This document shows positions 24,704 through 38,087 of a stretch of DNA of 64,000 nucleotides, piece by piece. Under the pieces are notes generated by a model. That model saw nothing but the letters and a program-made list of their open reading frames with translations. It did not search any database and was not told where the DNA came from. Origin of the DNA: Amphiduros pacificus (taxonomy: Eukaryota > Annelida > Polychaeta > Phyllodocida > Hesionidae); contig OX439000.1 of NCBI GenBank assembly GCA_949316495.1, forward strand, positions 67,133,070 to 67,197,069, written 5' to 3'. Both the position numbers and the translations under genes were made by a program. Numbering within the stretch: position 1 is the stretch's first letter; every line of letters begins with the position of its first letter.

Positions 24704-24751
24704 GGCAACCCCTGCCCCTCACCACACAGGGTACCGATCCCCTCATAACAT
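24608..24751 (-). CDS. MGAT1: MGAT1 first coding exon: 48 nt of 5' UTR plus tail and signal anchor
   Basis: Read on the minus strand, the exon starts at 24751 after an acceptor ending ttattgcag and ends at 24608 before the donor gtaagc (AAG|gtaagc). The coding part is 24703-24608, 32 codons, ending in phase 0. Residues 1-4 are MKRR and residues about 5-26 are hydrophobic (TFCILVVFLTW, then MTYFFVA), as expected for a Golgi type II signal anchor. The chosen ATG has context gttgccATGA. The same frame upstream contains TGA stops at 24745-24743 and 24721-24719, so no longer start is possible in this exon. Because the exon opens with an acceptor, at least one further 5' UTR exon must lie to the right. 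Two upstream ATGs fall in the 48-nt leader. Confidence 0.85.
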
Positions 24752-27700
24752 CTGCAATAACACAATGCAACACACTCTCAATATTGGCATACTGACATAT
24801 GTTTTCAATTAATTGTCATAACATCTAGCAGGAACATAATTATTTTGTGAGTGACACAAACCAGTTTTCCTGGACATGCTAAAATATGTTCTCAATCAAC
24901 TCTTATCGAAATGACTCTTTGAAGGGGAACAAGGGCACGGAACTTGGAATTATAACACATATTCTGTTGTTTCATTGTTATTTCACATTTTGTTCTGCCA
25001 TTGTTACTGTCAAGGTTCAATACCAGCTGCTGATTTCATCAATTTAGATCTTTTCTAAATATAAAAATATATCTTATATTGCACAATAACTATATGCCTA
25101 TTCTTTTCTATGTTTCACCATAATATTTAGTACTTCTATTACATTGAATACTTGACTTCAAATGGTGGTTGCAATGATGTCATATTTAACCGTTTTCTCA
25201 ATACTGTATACCTAACAGAGGGAAGGTGTGGATATCAGTCTAAAGGCTTTAATCATGCTTAATTAAATAATATTCTGAGGGGTTTAATATTAAACAATGA
25301 GATTTTCTGGGTTGATCTTTATCATACAGACATCCATGAACTCATATGTCTGTCAATAATATCACAACACATCAATTAATTTATCATTAAAATAAGAAAA
25401 ATAATCCAAGATGAAGTCTCATGTTCAAACTTCTTGATGAAAAGGGAACAATCATGTAATATGTCATACCTGACAGTGATTGTATATGAATTATGCTCAG
25501 ACAATGAAATATCATACATTTGCTTTCAAAGTCTTGGAAATATTTTCCCCTTTCTCGACAAACATGAAGAATATGTTTGATGTTAAAACTGATACCTGTG
25601 GCATTTTCTGTAAAAAGAGTATGCATTGTCCAAAGTATTCTCATAAAATACATAAAGTGTAAAAGCAAAGATGAAAGGACAATGCAGGTGGCTAGATGAG
25701 TTCTAATGTGTCACGGTAGTCATAAGTTCCAGGTATTTTCATCCTGAGTGCAATTTTACCTCCGATGTATTCACTGATGGCTGAATATATTGGACATCAT
25801 ACACCACCATTGTTAGACTAATGCAGCAATTTTGTCCTGAGCGCTGCTATAATTGCACGCCAAATTAATCTTTCTGCAGGAATATGCACCAGGGCCAAAG
25901 ATGAATAGTGGGTTATAGCGAGCTTAGCATATATATGCATGCATCGTGATGAGAGGACAAGGCCTGCTTCAATGCTCAGGTAGTACAGGCAAGTAACAAG
26001 GGCATTTAGGGCTGTGTTTGATGAGCATGATTTGCCAGGATTCTGAGGAGACTCATCTGCTCAGGACCAGTGTCAAGGTAGGAGAGGCAGACTGTGAAGC
26101 TCAATCAAGCAACATGCAGTGACCGGTAGGTGTGGCATTCACAAGCTACTTTATCCTCACCTTTACTTTGCTGATCATGCCACATGGCCCACGTCATGCC
26201 AATCACTGACCATGTGCTCCCATTCAATTATTCAGTCAATAGTGAGGCTTTCATGTATTACTGACATAAGCCCTACCTGAGCAGAATGGATGGTCTCCGT
26301 GAGAGATTATCTATCCTCTATGGACCACACACCTGTGTCATTTGTACAGGATAAGGAGATGACTTTGATTGAGAAAATCTGTTCTCATATTCCCCAGGCA
26401 ATAGTGTTACCCATCTAGAAAACATGACCACTCACCAGGTGGCATGCTGACATTATAATGTCTTCATTTTAAACTCAATCTCTTGCGAACACTCCCTAAA
26501 CTACCTTGCCAGTATTGATAAAGCAGTGCCATGCTATGTTTGACACAAAAGTTGTATGAATGCAGGATGTCACATATTTGAGTAACTCCTACTTGACTGA
26601 CTGGTGCAAAGCTGAATTCCCCACTTTGATATCTGGCATAGTATAACCTGCCACCAGGTGTCTCATTCTACACCTGATCTCCTTTCCTTTGTATAACATG
26701 TACTTTATCTTCTCCGGTATACAATTATTATCTTTGCTTGAACATAATATGGTGAACTAAATATGTTGGCAATACTAACATATCCATTTGCAAAGGAGAT
26801 TGAACCAAAATAAAAACACTATCTGAGATATGGAATATTACAAAATTTGATTTGGCCTTTGATTGCCAGAGCGTAAAGTAAGGGCGACACCTTTCTCCTT
26901 AATGTGAGCGCCTTGCCTACTCTGCGAGCAGTGGGATCTGCTGCAATTTGCAAGTGCACACCATGCACCATTCTGATCTCACCAATAGACACAGAGACTG
27001 ATTAGCCAACGCTGAGAGAAGCCCCAATCCAAATCTGATGAAAACAGAGTAGCATGGAAAGGTCAAACTATCAAATCTTGTGCCTAGGGACCTTTGTTCA
27101 TTTGCTTCCTCATCAATTCAATTACGCATAATTTGTATCAGACAAATTACAAGTGGAAACAACTGCCTTGTGAGCACTTTATACAACTTTACCTTGTCAA
27201 GCATTTGAGAAACAATACACTTCATCCCTTAAGTATTTTCACTTTGAATGATGCAGTTGAATCAAGATGAATTTGTTTATCAATATTTTAACATTAAGAT
27301 GTGCTCAACATTTGTATGTTAAATGAACTGAGAAAATGTCTGGAAGAAAATGTGAATGTTGGTCTAGATACAGATAAATTGATGATGTCGATTTTGACTA
27401 ATGTTGAGAGTGATATCGTTTATCGGAAATAAAAATCTGTGCAAATTTTTTTATTCATTTCTTTTCATTTTTTCCTACATAAAATACAATACCAGCATTG
27501 CACATATATATACAAAGTATTTTGAGTTATTGGTCTTAAGCTGCAGTGATTTGCTAATGCTTTATGTTGTTGTTTTGAAAGGAAGATAATTTCCAACAAA
27601 TCGTGTGCCATCAGAGAGGATGTACTCTACTTTGGTGTAGACATGTGAGACAAGCAATGCCAGTACATAACTGGTCCCCTCACAGCACCTGCCACATCTG

Positions 27701-29515
27701 GTGCGGCCCTACGTGTTCCCAATCGTGTTCCCAATCGCCACACCCAGTCATAACAATGGGCCCTGCTTCATGCTCAATGTTACAGCACAGAATGCAGAGA
27801 CTACACTCTGAGGAATCACTACATCAAGGTACAAAATGTCAAATACCAGCACAACCAAATGTTACCACCCAGGACACTGGAACAAGCTCTGCTTTTATAT
27901 CATTAGATTTTCATCAAAGGTGCATTGCTATAAGCTCAAAAAGATCTGCTCCAGTAAGGGTTAGGTTCAGTGATTTGGATATGTTCTTCTGATAGTATAT
28001 TGATTCTGGAACTCTAGTTGTGGATTTAGTGTGCAGTGTTCAGGAAACGCCATTGATATTCCATATTCAAGAGCGGACCTGGAACCAGTCTTGCATCACA
28101 ATAAAGTTGGCATGACATCACAAATACAACACCCCAGTGTCTATGGACAATATAAAAGACCTATAGAGAGCCACAAAGGAAGACAAGTAGATGCGGTAGA
28201 GACCTACACAAAGATCAGGTTGGTCCTGATAGTAACACAATACAAGGATTTGTACATCGATTCCAGTAAAGACGGCAAGAATCGGTTTACATCGGCTGAC
28301 ATATGATAGCGTTCTATACACCTGACAAAGATGTACACAATAGCTTCAATATGATTTATCCAGGTCTTTCAAAGATGCAGCTACAGAGAATGTTAAGGGG
28401 AAAATTATATTTAAAAACCATTAATTTTGTAGATAATATATAAAATTAATTCACTATCAAACCACTATTAAATGCTTTATAAAGTCATTGATTGGTTCTT
28501 ACCATGATTTTGTCTTGCTTTCCCAGAATAAACATAGACTGTCATAAATTTGAAGTTAAGTTCTGTAATAGGATAAATGGTGTAACCAGATATACATATA
28601 AGCGCTTTGAGCAACTAAGCGGCTTAAGAACAAGTCTAAGATATATTTGATTATCATAATTTTCTTATGTATAAAGCTTCAAGAATCAGCATCTACTGAT
28701 ATTCCTTTAAGTTGTGTTTCTTGCACTTATTTTTGTTTTGTCACCTTTTTATTATTGAAAGCTTTGTACGTCTATAAATTGACACAGGATTCTCTCCACA
28801 GTGGCCAAAGAGAATAACAACAAACACCTTAAATATAAAATCTTGTACTATTGACTACTTCACTACTTGTAAAAACTAATGTGTTTCAAAAACTTGATTG
28901 AAAACTTTCAAGTCTTTGTATTTCAAAATTAATTTGCCTCAAGGTAACATCATTAATTGTAGAGAGAGGTAGCCAGGTAGACTGGAGGCTGAGGTGAGAG
29001 TGAGAGTTCCCCCTGAGCCCTTCCCAGCCAGCACTGAGCAGTGCGTTCCCAGTACAGAGGTCCTCATCTGCCACTGCTCATCGGCAATCACACATACTCT
29101 GCTACGATTGTGATTGACATATGGCGAGAATCTTAAGTCTCATAATACCCAGCATACCTTTTCTGCTGGCACTTTGTTGTCTCAGTCATGTTATTTCTAC
29201 TGACGTGTTGTCGGTGAAGAAACCGCCACAAAGGAACATTTCACCTTGTAGTGGATCCTTAAAAACATCTCTAAAGGGCACCTGTCAAATTTGTGCCAGA
29301 TTCTTGAGTTCTGTAACCAATCCTGTTATTTGAATATAAGCCCTCCACAGAGGCAGTATGTGATGTTGAAAGCTAGAGGACAACTGATCATGTTAATGGT
29401 AGGCAACAAGTTAAAAGGTGAGCAAAGTCAGATGACCAGCAGCATAAACTTACCATCATTTTCTGTCTGCAAACAAGTGTGTGTCAGGTACATGACGCGC
29501 TTACTAGCCACTTAC

Positions 29516-29609
29516 CTGACCTTCACTATCCAGAACTCATGTATCAACAGAACTGACCCAGGTGCTAGTTATTCAAGATGCCTACACTATCTGAGACCTG
29601 CAGTGCCCC
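29516..29609 (-). other. Candidate non-coding 5' UTR exon of MGAT1
   Basis: On the minus strand a strong acceptor (acattcctacag) is followed 94 nt later by an exact consensus donor, GTCAG|gtaagt. All three frames between them have stops, so only a non-coding exon fits. It lies 4.8 kb upstream of the first coding exon on the same strand, and that exon needs an upstream partner. Evidence is splice motifs alone; chance pairs are expected in 39 kb. Confidence 0.25.
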
Positions 29610-29616
29610 CTGTAGG
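29601..29616 (-). promoter_or_regulatory. CTCF-like core overlapping a splice acceptor
   Basis: The minus strand reads cctaCAGGGGGCACtg, matching the YAGRKGGCRS half of the CTCF core exactly while missing the CCAS half at two positions. The same bases form the candidate tacag acceptor, so only one reading may be real. Confidence 0.25.
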
Positions 29617-30275
29617 AATGTGTCAATGTCAGACAGGTGAGCCTATCCCATGGCAGGGTGGAGAGTGGCTGGGTCATGAGATCACTTGACTACAGTTGGA
29701 TGATATGTGTGGCACCGTGTAGGACTAGTGACAACAAAGTGGAGTCTGATTGCGCTCATCAAGTCATTACCCCATGTTTCTATGCACACACCACCACCAT
29801 CTCCCCATACTCACAACTACTTGCAATTTCCTGTCTCAGTCAATATTTGGAAAGAGGATGGCAGCAACAGGCAGCCTTGCTTCACAATGCTGACAACCTC
29901 ATGGTAAAATCATGTCCTGCGTATCACAGCCATATCAAATTTATTTAAATCCTCTACTTAGATCAGTAGTGCAAGATGCACGAGACAAGGTGAGCAGCTA
30001 AATCTACAGTAAAAAGTGCTTGGAAACAGGCATTTTTGTTGACAAAATATCAGATAAACATAGAGGTTTTTTTCCAGGAAACATGCAAGAGCAACAATTA
30101 TTTATGTCTATCATATCTTTCTTTCATCCGTCTTAATGTTTCTATTTTCTATAAACAGATCTTCATTAAAATGTTTTTAAATGAAAGTAGATTCCTAAAT
30201 AAAATGGAAATGCACCATTTCTGGAGAAAATATATGCTGAATGCAGAAAAAAATTAAAAAGATAGCAAATATAGG

Positions 30276-30440
30276 ATCAGATTACAGTAGGTCAGATTGC
30301 AGTAGGTCATCAAAATATGGTAACAGATGTCAGACAAATAAATTTGTTTTGTAGTTCCTGATACTGAAATACTTTAGCATATGTGACATGCTTTGTCGTT
30401 CCTGATAAAGAAATACATTAGTATTTGTGACATGCTATGA
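30276..30440 (+). repeat. Two small tandem duplications, 15-bp and 44-bp units
   Basis: gtcagattRcagtag repeats with a 15-bp period at 30276-30309. A diverged 44-bp unit containing gttcctgat and tgtgacatgct repeats at about 30353-30438. Divergence of the 44-bp copies suggests an older event. Confidence 0.7.
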
Positions 30441-33400
30441 CTTTCTCTGACTGTATTTTGCATTCTCACTTTTTTGTACTTCTGTAGATAAATTATTCAT
30501 GACCAGCTTAGACTATTCAAAGATAAAATGACATCATCACTGAATTTCTGGGTATAATCCGAAGAGGATGTCATGTATCGCATGCAAATATCACGTCTGA
30601 GTCAGGTGAACTGGGTCCCTGGCTGAGTCTACTGTGCAGGTCTTGAGAGCTCAATACAACCAGGAAATTGGCAATCTGCTCCAAGACGATGCTAACAAAG
30701 ACCACATAGCACCAACCCACACATCTATGCATTGTGAGGCTACGCTATCTTGGGCAGGAAAAAAAAACATATATTTTTATATTACCTTACAGAAAGTGCA
30801 ATTTGATACTAATGACATCTTGAAAAATATACCTACCCGATACTTTATTCTGCCATTTAAGTTAATGGTTTTCTCCAGCATTGCTTTAGGTTTCTTTTGC
30901 AAAACGTTTATTGCTTTTGTATTGCGAATCTCATGGTGGTAGTTTTTATATGATAGGTCACCTTCTATTGTTATGTGACTGTTACGTGCTGGGGTGGACT
31001 GCATCGCGATGAACTGCAGGTCTCGTGGTCAGTCCACATCGGCTGTATCACTTTACAGCCAACAAATACTAATATAACTTTCTCGAGAGGCTGGCCCTGA
31101 GAACCACCATTACATGATAAGTTCAGCCTGACTGGACTGTCTTTTTTTCTGTTTGACTGATCTTTAAGCCGAGTGAGTTCTGTAATATGTAGTGAAGCAG
31201 AGATGACATGGGCTGAGTTAAGTGATTGCTGCAGAGACTACTGGTAATACGCTAACATTGTACAACAAATCTATGGCATGACAACTGGACCTGCAGCCGT
31301 CCCCAACAGAACCTCCACAATCAGTCACCATGAATGGCCTCCCGATGAAGCAAAATGTCAGCGAGAGACAACCCCCAGCTTTATGCCAGAGTCTGGACGT
31401 TTTGGCTCAGGATCAGGCGCTGACGTAGGAATTATCAGCCATTTCCACTGCATAAAGCTGGCGCTGGGTGGAGTTCTAAGAAAGGGATCAGCTGACCTCC
31501 ATTGTGGGCAGGAGGACATGGATGCACAAATTGGATTTGCACCTATCCCACAGAGTAATTGACCGTCCTCATCACCACCTCCTGACACCAAACCTGTCAC
31601 TGCTCCATTGAAGCTGACCACTGGTCAAAAACATCTTTGTGAGCCAGCTGACCCCTTGTGTGAAGGAGAGTGTAAACATGGCTCAAGTTGGTCATCTGAC
31701 CCTGGCAAACATGTACTTGACCCCACACTTCCCCATGCCAAGCCTAACCCCTATCACATGCTGTCCTATCATGTACAGATGCATCTAGTGAGATATACAT
31801 CACATTGAAAGCTGGGCACATGGGATCGCTTCAAGCTAGGAACAAGCAGGTTTTAGGGTGGAGACTAGAGAGGCGTGAGGTAGTGATGACATCCATTATG
31901 AGACCAGTTATCTATTGACTCAAGGTGCAGAAGCCATCAACTCAAGTGCCACTGTAAACCACCCGCAAACAGTCCCTCGTTTAAGATGTCGACCATGTGG
32001 CAACATCCAAAACAGAAGGCAATGCCCTACTATTGCCAGGCAATAAAATATTTCTCCAGGTGATCTCATGTCACTTATTCATGATGTTGTGGCAAGGAAT
32101 GTGCATTTTATCTATTCACAAACTCATTTGTTTCTAAACATAATGAACCATCATGTTTATCTATTTGTTTTAATGGTGCATTAATCTATCATTAAACAGT
32201 GCTGAATCATCTTGAATTTGTCACTTGCTCTTCATGAAAACTCCCAAATTGCCATTATTATTGTTGGCAATGCAAGATTTGCATCAGACAAGCAATACAA
32301 ATAGTCATCAGTATTCTACAAATCCGGTGCTTTTGCATACTACTTGGTCTCGGGCGTAAACTTTCTCCCTCGAGGGATCATTACAATTGTAAGGCTAACT
32401 TTCTCCTGAATAACAACAAGCAGTTATAAACTTTGGCGGCCATCCCTGCAGCAACTTGCAGGAAACCTAATGGGGAAAGAAGACTAATGAAGATGCTACG
32501 AATTCACAGGGGACCACACATACTTTGTTAATTGTTCACATGCACATTGGGACTTCACAGACGCAAATGTCTTAGATTTACAACACAAGCCCTTCAGCTA
32601 GGCTAATCTCATCATTTCACATTTTACTTCAAACAGCTATTGTATTTTTCTTGTATCTTGAAGCCTGAATCGTCTGTTTTTTTGCACAAAAACATAAATT
32701 TCGTGATCAAATTTTCAGCAGTGATAAATGTTACAAGAAAACTTGGTCAGACTACCTTTATTTTGATCAATTCATAAAGCCTATTACTTGTACCGTATAA
32801 AAATGTATGCCAAACACTCTGCATTGTCTCAGGAGGAAACTGTACAAAAGAAGGCTTTTGTAACATGGATTCTTTTGTATTTCATTGAAACATCGATGGC
32901 AAAGTCTATAAATCTAGGACTCAAAAGACAATCCATTCCTGGAACTTTGCAATATTGTGTCAGCACATCCAATTGTTCGTTAAAAAATAACACATTTTTT
33001 CTTTTTCTTTCTTTATACGTTACTTTATACAAATAGTATAGTGTGTATTATCAATATTGCACAAGTGCTTGAATATTTAAAAACATGCGCAACATATAAT
33101 CAAATCAATGAAATAAATATAAATATTTAAGGATTCTTTTCTACCTCATTTTCAAAAGTATAAAACAAGCATAATGTCTTTCTTGACAACCATCAGACAA
33201 AACCCATCAGAGACAGACAATGAGTAAGAAATTGCTAAATTACCTTGGCATACTGCTTGCAAACTTTTTTCTTTGAAATCAATCCAGCCAATTTTTCTAC
33301 CACAAGATGACACTTTTGTTCATGCTATTTTCTTTGTACAAATGGCTGTTGCTTGACAGAATCAATCCAGAATGAATCACAACCGAAGAGAACAAAAATT

Positions 33401-36400
33401 GTTTCCTGACAGAAAAACCAGTAATGTTTTCATGTAAGTGTGATGGAGTCCAAGGCAGCGGTTTGTGACAGAATCATTTTGCCTTACCTCGGGCCATCAT
33501 TCCTATCTTGTCAATATCCATCTTACGTCCCAACGAGCAAGCTTGTTTTGTGCTACAATGTCACTCTTGTGAAATGCAATATGACAATATTGAAAACAGC
33601 AATCATGGCAATGTAAAATGCATTTTCATGACAAGTCACATGTAGTGGAAACAAGAGGTTTCTCATATTTGTGGATATCATTTGCAGAGGTAACCAAAAG
33701 CTCAGCATTTGCATTATCCATTCAAATCTACAGTTAGTAACAACCTGGAATAGTGCTCACTTTACAAGAGATTAAATGATGAGAAATCTGGGATCAAAAT
33801 GAAAAGGATATTTATCATGTCCTGAACAAAAGAAATCTCTTTTAATAACACAAATCCCTTACTTTCGTGTTGTTCATTTAATATCCCCTAGATTTACAGT
33901 GTGTGTGCACAAAATCTCACCCATCAAATTCTGAGTGACATTTGAATATAATGAAACAAAACATCATGATTGATGATGGGTTTTTCAAGAGAAAACTCTA
34001 ATTGAACCAACTTGAAAAAAAATAACAAATTTAATCATGTTTGCATGATGGCGTGTCAAGTTTTGCCATATTTCTGTACATAGTGAATGCAGTATAAGCA
34101 ACCCAGAAAGACAAACTGTATCACACGAGAAAGTGAAGCCGTAACTCAAATCTTACTGTGGCCATTAAACTGCAATATGTCACAGTAAAGAACAAAGAAA
34201 GGTCTATAGAGTCCCTGTGCAGTTTAGCAGAAAATATGAGGTTTTACATTTTTCTCTACATTCTATATGAAATCTAGAGTACAAAGGAATAAGATTGAGG
34301 ACACAGGCTTCTTCCAAGCTCCATATTGGCAAGGCAAGAGGCATTTTTACACACACCAGAAGGTACAAGTTGTCTTTTCCGCCTGCTAGTGCTCAATCCA
34401 TTATATCAAACATATCTTTTAATGGCATTGTAATCCAAGCTTTCCTATTTTATTCATAGAAAAGCCTCTCACAGCCTACCCTGATTCCTCAAACACTTTA
34501 ATGTGTCACCAAAACCAGAGGTGCTGTGGTAATAAATATGGCTAATCCATCAAAGGAAAGCGGAGGTTTTTACATTATGCGTCACAGAGGCTCTGTCTGA
34601 CAGATCCTGGTGGCATTCCTTACCTTCACCTCATCCCAAACATCTTGCTTGTTACCTTAAGCGTCTTGCTACATGTTTGATGAGACAGGAAACAACGCTA
34701 TCTCTTCCCTATTACCCTTTGGGAAGTTAGCAGCACAAAGACATGCCCATCTTATGTATAATACAAAGCCGCAAATATCAGTTGTGTATTCAAACATCCT
34801 TCCCTGTGCCTTGTGAACTGACCGTATTCCTTTTCTTCCCACAATCCTCTGATGTTCAAATGCCAAATATGTATAAAGAATGAATGTGTTTTTTCACCAT
34901 ATTTGCTGGTAGGCAATAAGTAGAGAGGACAGGCTGCACAAAGTGGCAGGGTAATGGGCCCTATTCTTGTTAGATTTTATGACCACACCAAGGTCTCTCA
35001 TCACGCCCCATGCCTACCTCCTAAATATCTCCAGTCCCAGACTCCACATATACAACTTTCTCCATTATTGAAACCCATAAAAAAGATGCTTCATCCCAGA
35101 AAGAAAAAAGCAAAAAGTGCAGAAAACTTTAAAAAGTAGTGATTTCAAAATGCTTGTGATTTCCATTCTATAACTGGATATTTAGGAGATAGAAATATAA
35201 ATGCCATAAGCAGCTGGTTTGGTGACTCACTTGAGCTGGTTCAGTAATATCCTTTGTTTCATAAATTCAAAACGATAAAATAATCCCTGTGGATGAAAAC
35301 TTACATCAAAGCATGGCAAATGTTCACATGAAACTCAGCTTTATATACTCATGTCTATTGAATAGTCCAAGAAAATATGCTATGTGCTGCAATTTTAAGT
35401 ATGGATCAATTGTGTGCATGCAATTGTCTGCCTGGTATGCTACATTCATTATTAATAACACTACACCTCTTATGAATGCCAAATGTATCCAGCTAATTGA
35501 ACAAAGTATATAGGTCAGGTCCTACAATCATAAAATGTGGGTCATTAACCATGAGCACAGTTCTGTCATATTCCAGGCTAATCTGTGAATTATGCAATCA
35601 ATTAACTAAATTTCACTTTATTTGATCTCTATGTCTCCACTATTACACATAATTACAGAGCAGATGTCAATTACGAAATAATATTTTAGTTTATTGCTCT
35701 ATAATCAAGGTAAATGATGAGAGCAACTACACTCAACTTTCACTGCAGAGCACATAAAATAATAGAATTCATTATGAATGAGCAATCCTTTCAAGACGAA
35801 AATATCTATGAGCGATCAATTCATAATCTACTTACAAGAAACCTTGACTAGTTGCCATGATATGTCTTAATTCTAAATGTTTTCCTGCATTTTGAAACAT
35901 GGTTTCCTTTCGCATGGCATAATGTATGTGGCAGCTGGCCAAACTCTGACAGACAGAAGTGATGTGCAAGGATCTGATTGAAAGTTGCCGGTAATCAATC
36001 ACCGAGCGACATTTCCTCATGCCATTACCTGCCTCCTTCGCTTACCCACATCAAACAGGCCACTGCTGAAATGAGAAATATTGATATATCTCTATATCGT
36101 ATTGCCTCTAATTAACACACTATATAAGTGTACCTTCTTGTTTGTCTTTGATATTTTTTGGCACAAACTATATTTGCAAGTTTTCGAGTAATGAATTGTC
36201 AGCGGGGATGTTCTCCGTATCCAAGGCTGTGATTTACAGAGGGCACTTTACAATGTTTCTGTGAAGGCATCAGTGAGGCGAGGGCATCTAACCTCCGGGC
36301 AGGATTATACCTTAGTCACATCCAATCACCACAGCCAACCCTGTTGCAAAGCATCTAACATTAACACTTTGCATTAGTCCGATACCCCCATTCACAGCAT

Positions 36401-37969
36401 TTGTAACATTTCTGTGGGAATACTAATTATTTCAGAATTCACACCAAAATAACCCCTCCAGCGATGCTTGTCACTTGGAACAAATGAGTTAGTGAGCTCT
36501 AACTTTGACTTCATAGGTGCCTTATGAAATGCTGCCTTCATAATGAGGGCATTCAAGTATGAAATGTGTCATTTTCAATTCTGCTTCAATTAGTGTTTAG
36601 ATGATGCACAATGAGCAGCAAATGTGCCATAGCATTAGTCTCTGACAAAGATGACAAAATAAATCAATGTGCAGGCCTAGGAAAATAACTTTTTCTCTTT
36701 TCAATCCATCAAAATGTTGAATAATTCAGCCTTTGAGTATGATGTATTTGCCAAGGGATTTGTCTGATAATTTCTTTTTTGGTTAACTGGCACCTTTAAC
36801 ATGGTTTTCATATTTAAGTTGACCATTTTGTGTGGTGTATATGTTGACCTTTTTGAATGACACTGAACGTGTTAATTTGGTCATGTATTGACAATTATTT
36901 CATGATGCAAACCCTGCCCTTTTGCTTTATATTACTTAAAGACTCTAGTTTCATCATGCTTACATCTTGTTTTATTTAGCGAATGAAATGATAATCTATT
37001 TTGAAATGCTAACTTAGTTTTTCTAATTAATGAGATATGTTTCCTTATCAATTTGCCTGGTTTGGTCAACTCGACAGAAAACATATATTATGGTGTACAA
37101 GGTGGTGATCCAGTGTGAAATTAAAATGGATCTGGACAAAATATTGATTATGGCAATTCAATTCATTGCAAAAATCAATCAAGAATGTTCAAACTTTTTA
37201 ACATTTAAAACTTAAATTCACAAATTTTCTCTTAATATTGACAAATAAGAATCACACTTCATTAAAATTTGTCAGATCTATCTGATTTCTTTGATATGAT
37301 ATGAAGGACAAAAAAACAAAAATTGAAAATTTCAAAAATAAATCAATAAAGAGTAAGGCAATCCCACGTTTCAAGATTGTGTCTGGTAAGTCATATGTGA
37401 AGATACATCTCTACATTATCAATAATCATTTACATAAAGAAAGACCCATCAATATTTTATGGAATTATAGCATCTTAAGAAGTTAGTCGGAGATGATCTG
37501 AGCAGATATGGAGAAAAGGTGAACATATCCATGTAGGATTTGTCATTTGGCAGACACTGATCGATGACACTTCCTTTCAGCCAATTATTGTCCTTGCAAT
37601 CAACTACCTTGGAGTGCAGTGATCACGTTATTTTTAGATATCAAAGATGACTGATGAACACAAAGACTGTACCACATAAGAGAATAGAACCTTAAAAAGA
37701 CGGCACCAATGAATAGGAGTGTCGTGATAATGAATATGGAGAGGCTGAAGGCGCAATGAATGGCAATGAAGGCAGGGCAAATATAGCGGTAATACAGCCC
37801 TATCTCGATCCACGCATAGCAGACATCCTGCACAGATCTCAAAGTGAAGACAAGCATGCTACAGATATTGACAACTCAGATGACTCGCAGGCAGATACAA
37901 TGAAAAGATAAAGACAATGTGGCACAACTTTCAATCCTCCATAATACATGGAGAGTCAACTTTCTGCTC

Positions 37970-38087
37970 CAGTGGGTGTTGTTCAGTGGGTGTTGTTCAG
38001 CGGGTGTTGTTCAGCTGGTGTTGTTCAGCGGGTGTTGTTCAGCGGGTGTTGAGCGGGTGTTGTTCAGCGGGTGTTGTTCAGCGGGAG
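37970..38087 (+). repeat. 14-bp minisatellite, about 8 copies
   Basis: Unit cagYgggtgttgtt starts at 37970, 37984, 37998, 38012, 38026 and 38040. Then comes a shortened pair (12 and 13 bp) and two more copies from 38065. Because 14 is not a multiple of 3, two overlapping open frames (37917-38204 and 37919-38146) run through it; their Cys/Val-rich repeats are not evidence of a protein. Confidence 0.92.

Larger units (their letters stand above)
24752..37969. other. Non-coding upstream DNA, 13.2 kb (5' UTR intron or intergenic)
   Basis: No coding exon is supported. Because the first MGAT1 coding exon starts at an acceptor, at least the left part is presumably a 5' UTR intron. It contains a candidate non-coding exon (29516-29609), a CTCF-like core overlapping that exon's acceptor, and small duplications at 30276-30440. 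Open frames such as 27603-27992 and 28031-28306 have no recognisable motifs and no splice context. Confidence 0.55.

Noticed and set aside
24372-24773. 133-codon minus-strand open frame over the first MGAT1 exon
   Set aside because: It is a different frame from the signal-anchor frame and crosses both splice sites. Only its part from the ATG at 24746 matters, as an upstream ORF.
28151-28158. TATAAAAG as a core promoter
   Set aside because: No gene or first exon follows on that strand, and such strings are common in AT-rich DNA.
29922-29932. tatcacagcca, matching the miR-2 family 5' end
   Set aside because: There is no hairpin arm on either side, and the rest of the mature sequence differs.
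33480-33545. Possible minus-strand exon with ATG and a good GAG|gtaagg donor
   Set aside because: The frame holds only 11 codons, there is no convincing partner exon, and joining it to the MGAT1 exon gives the wrong frame.
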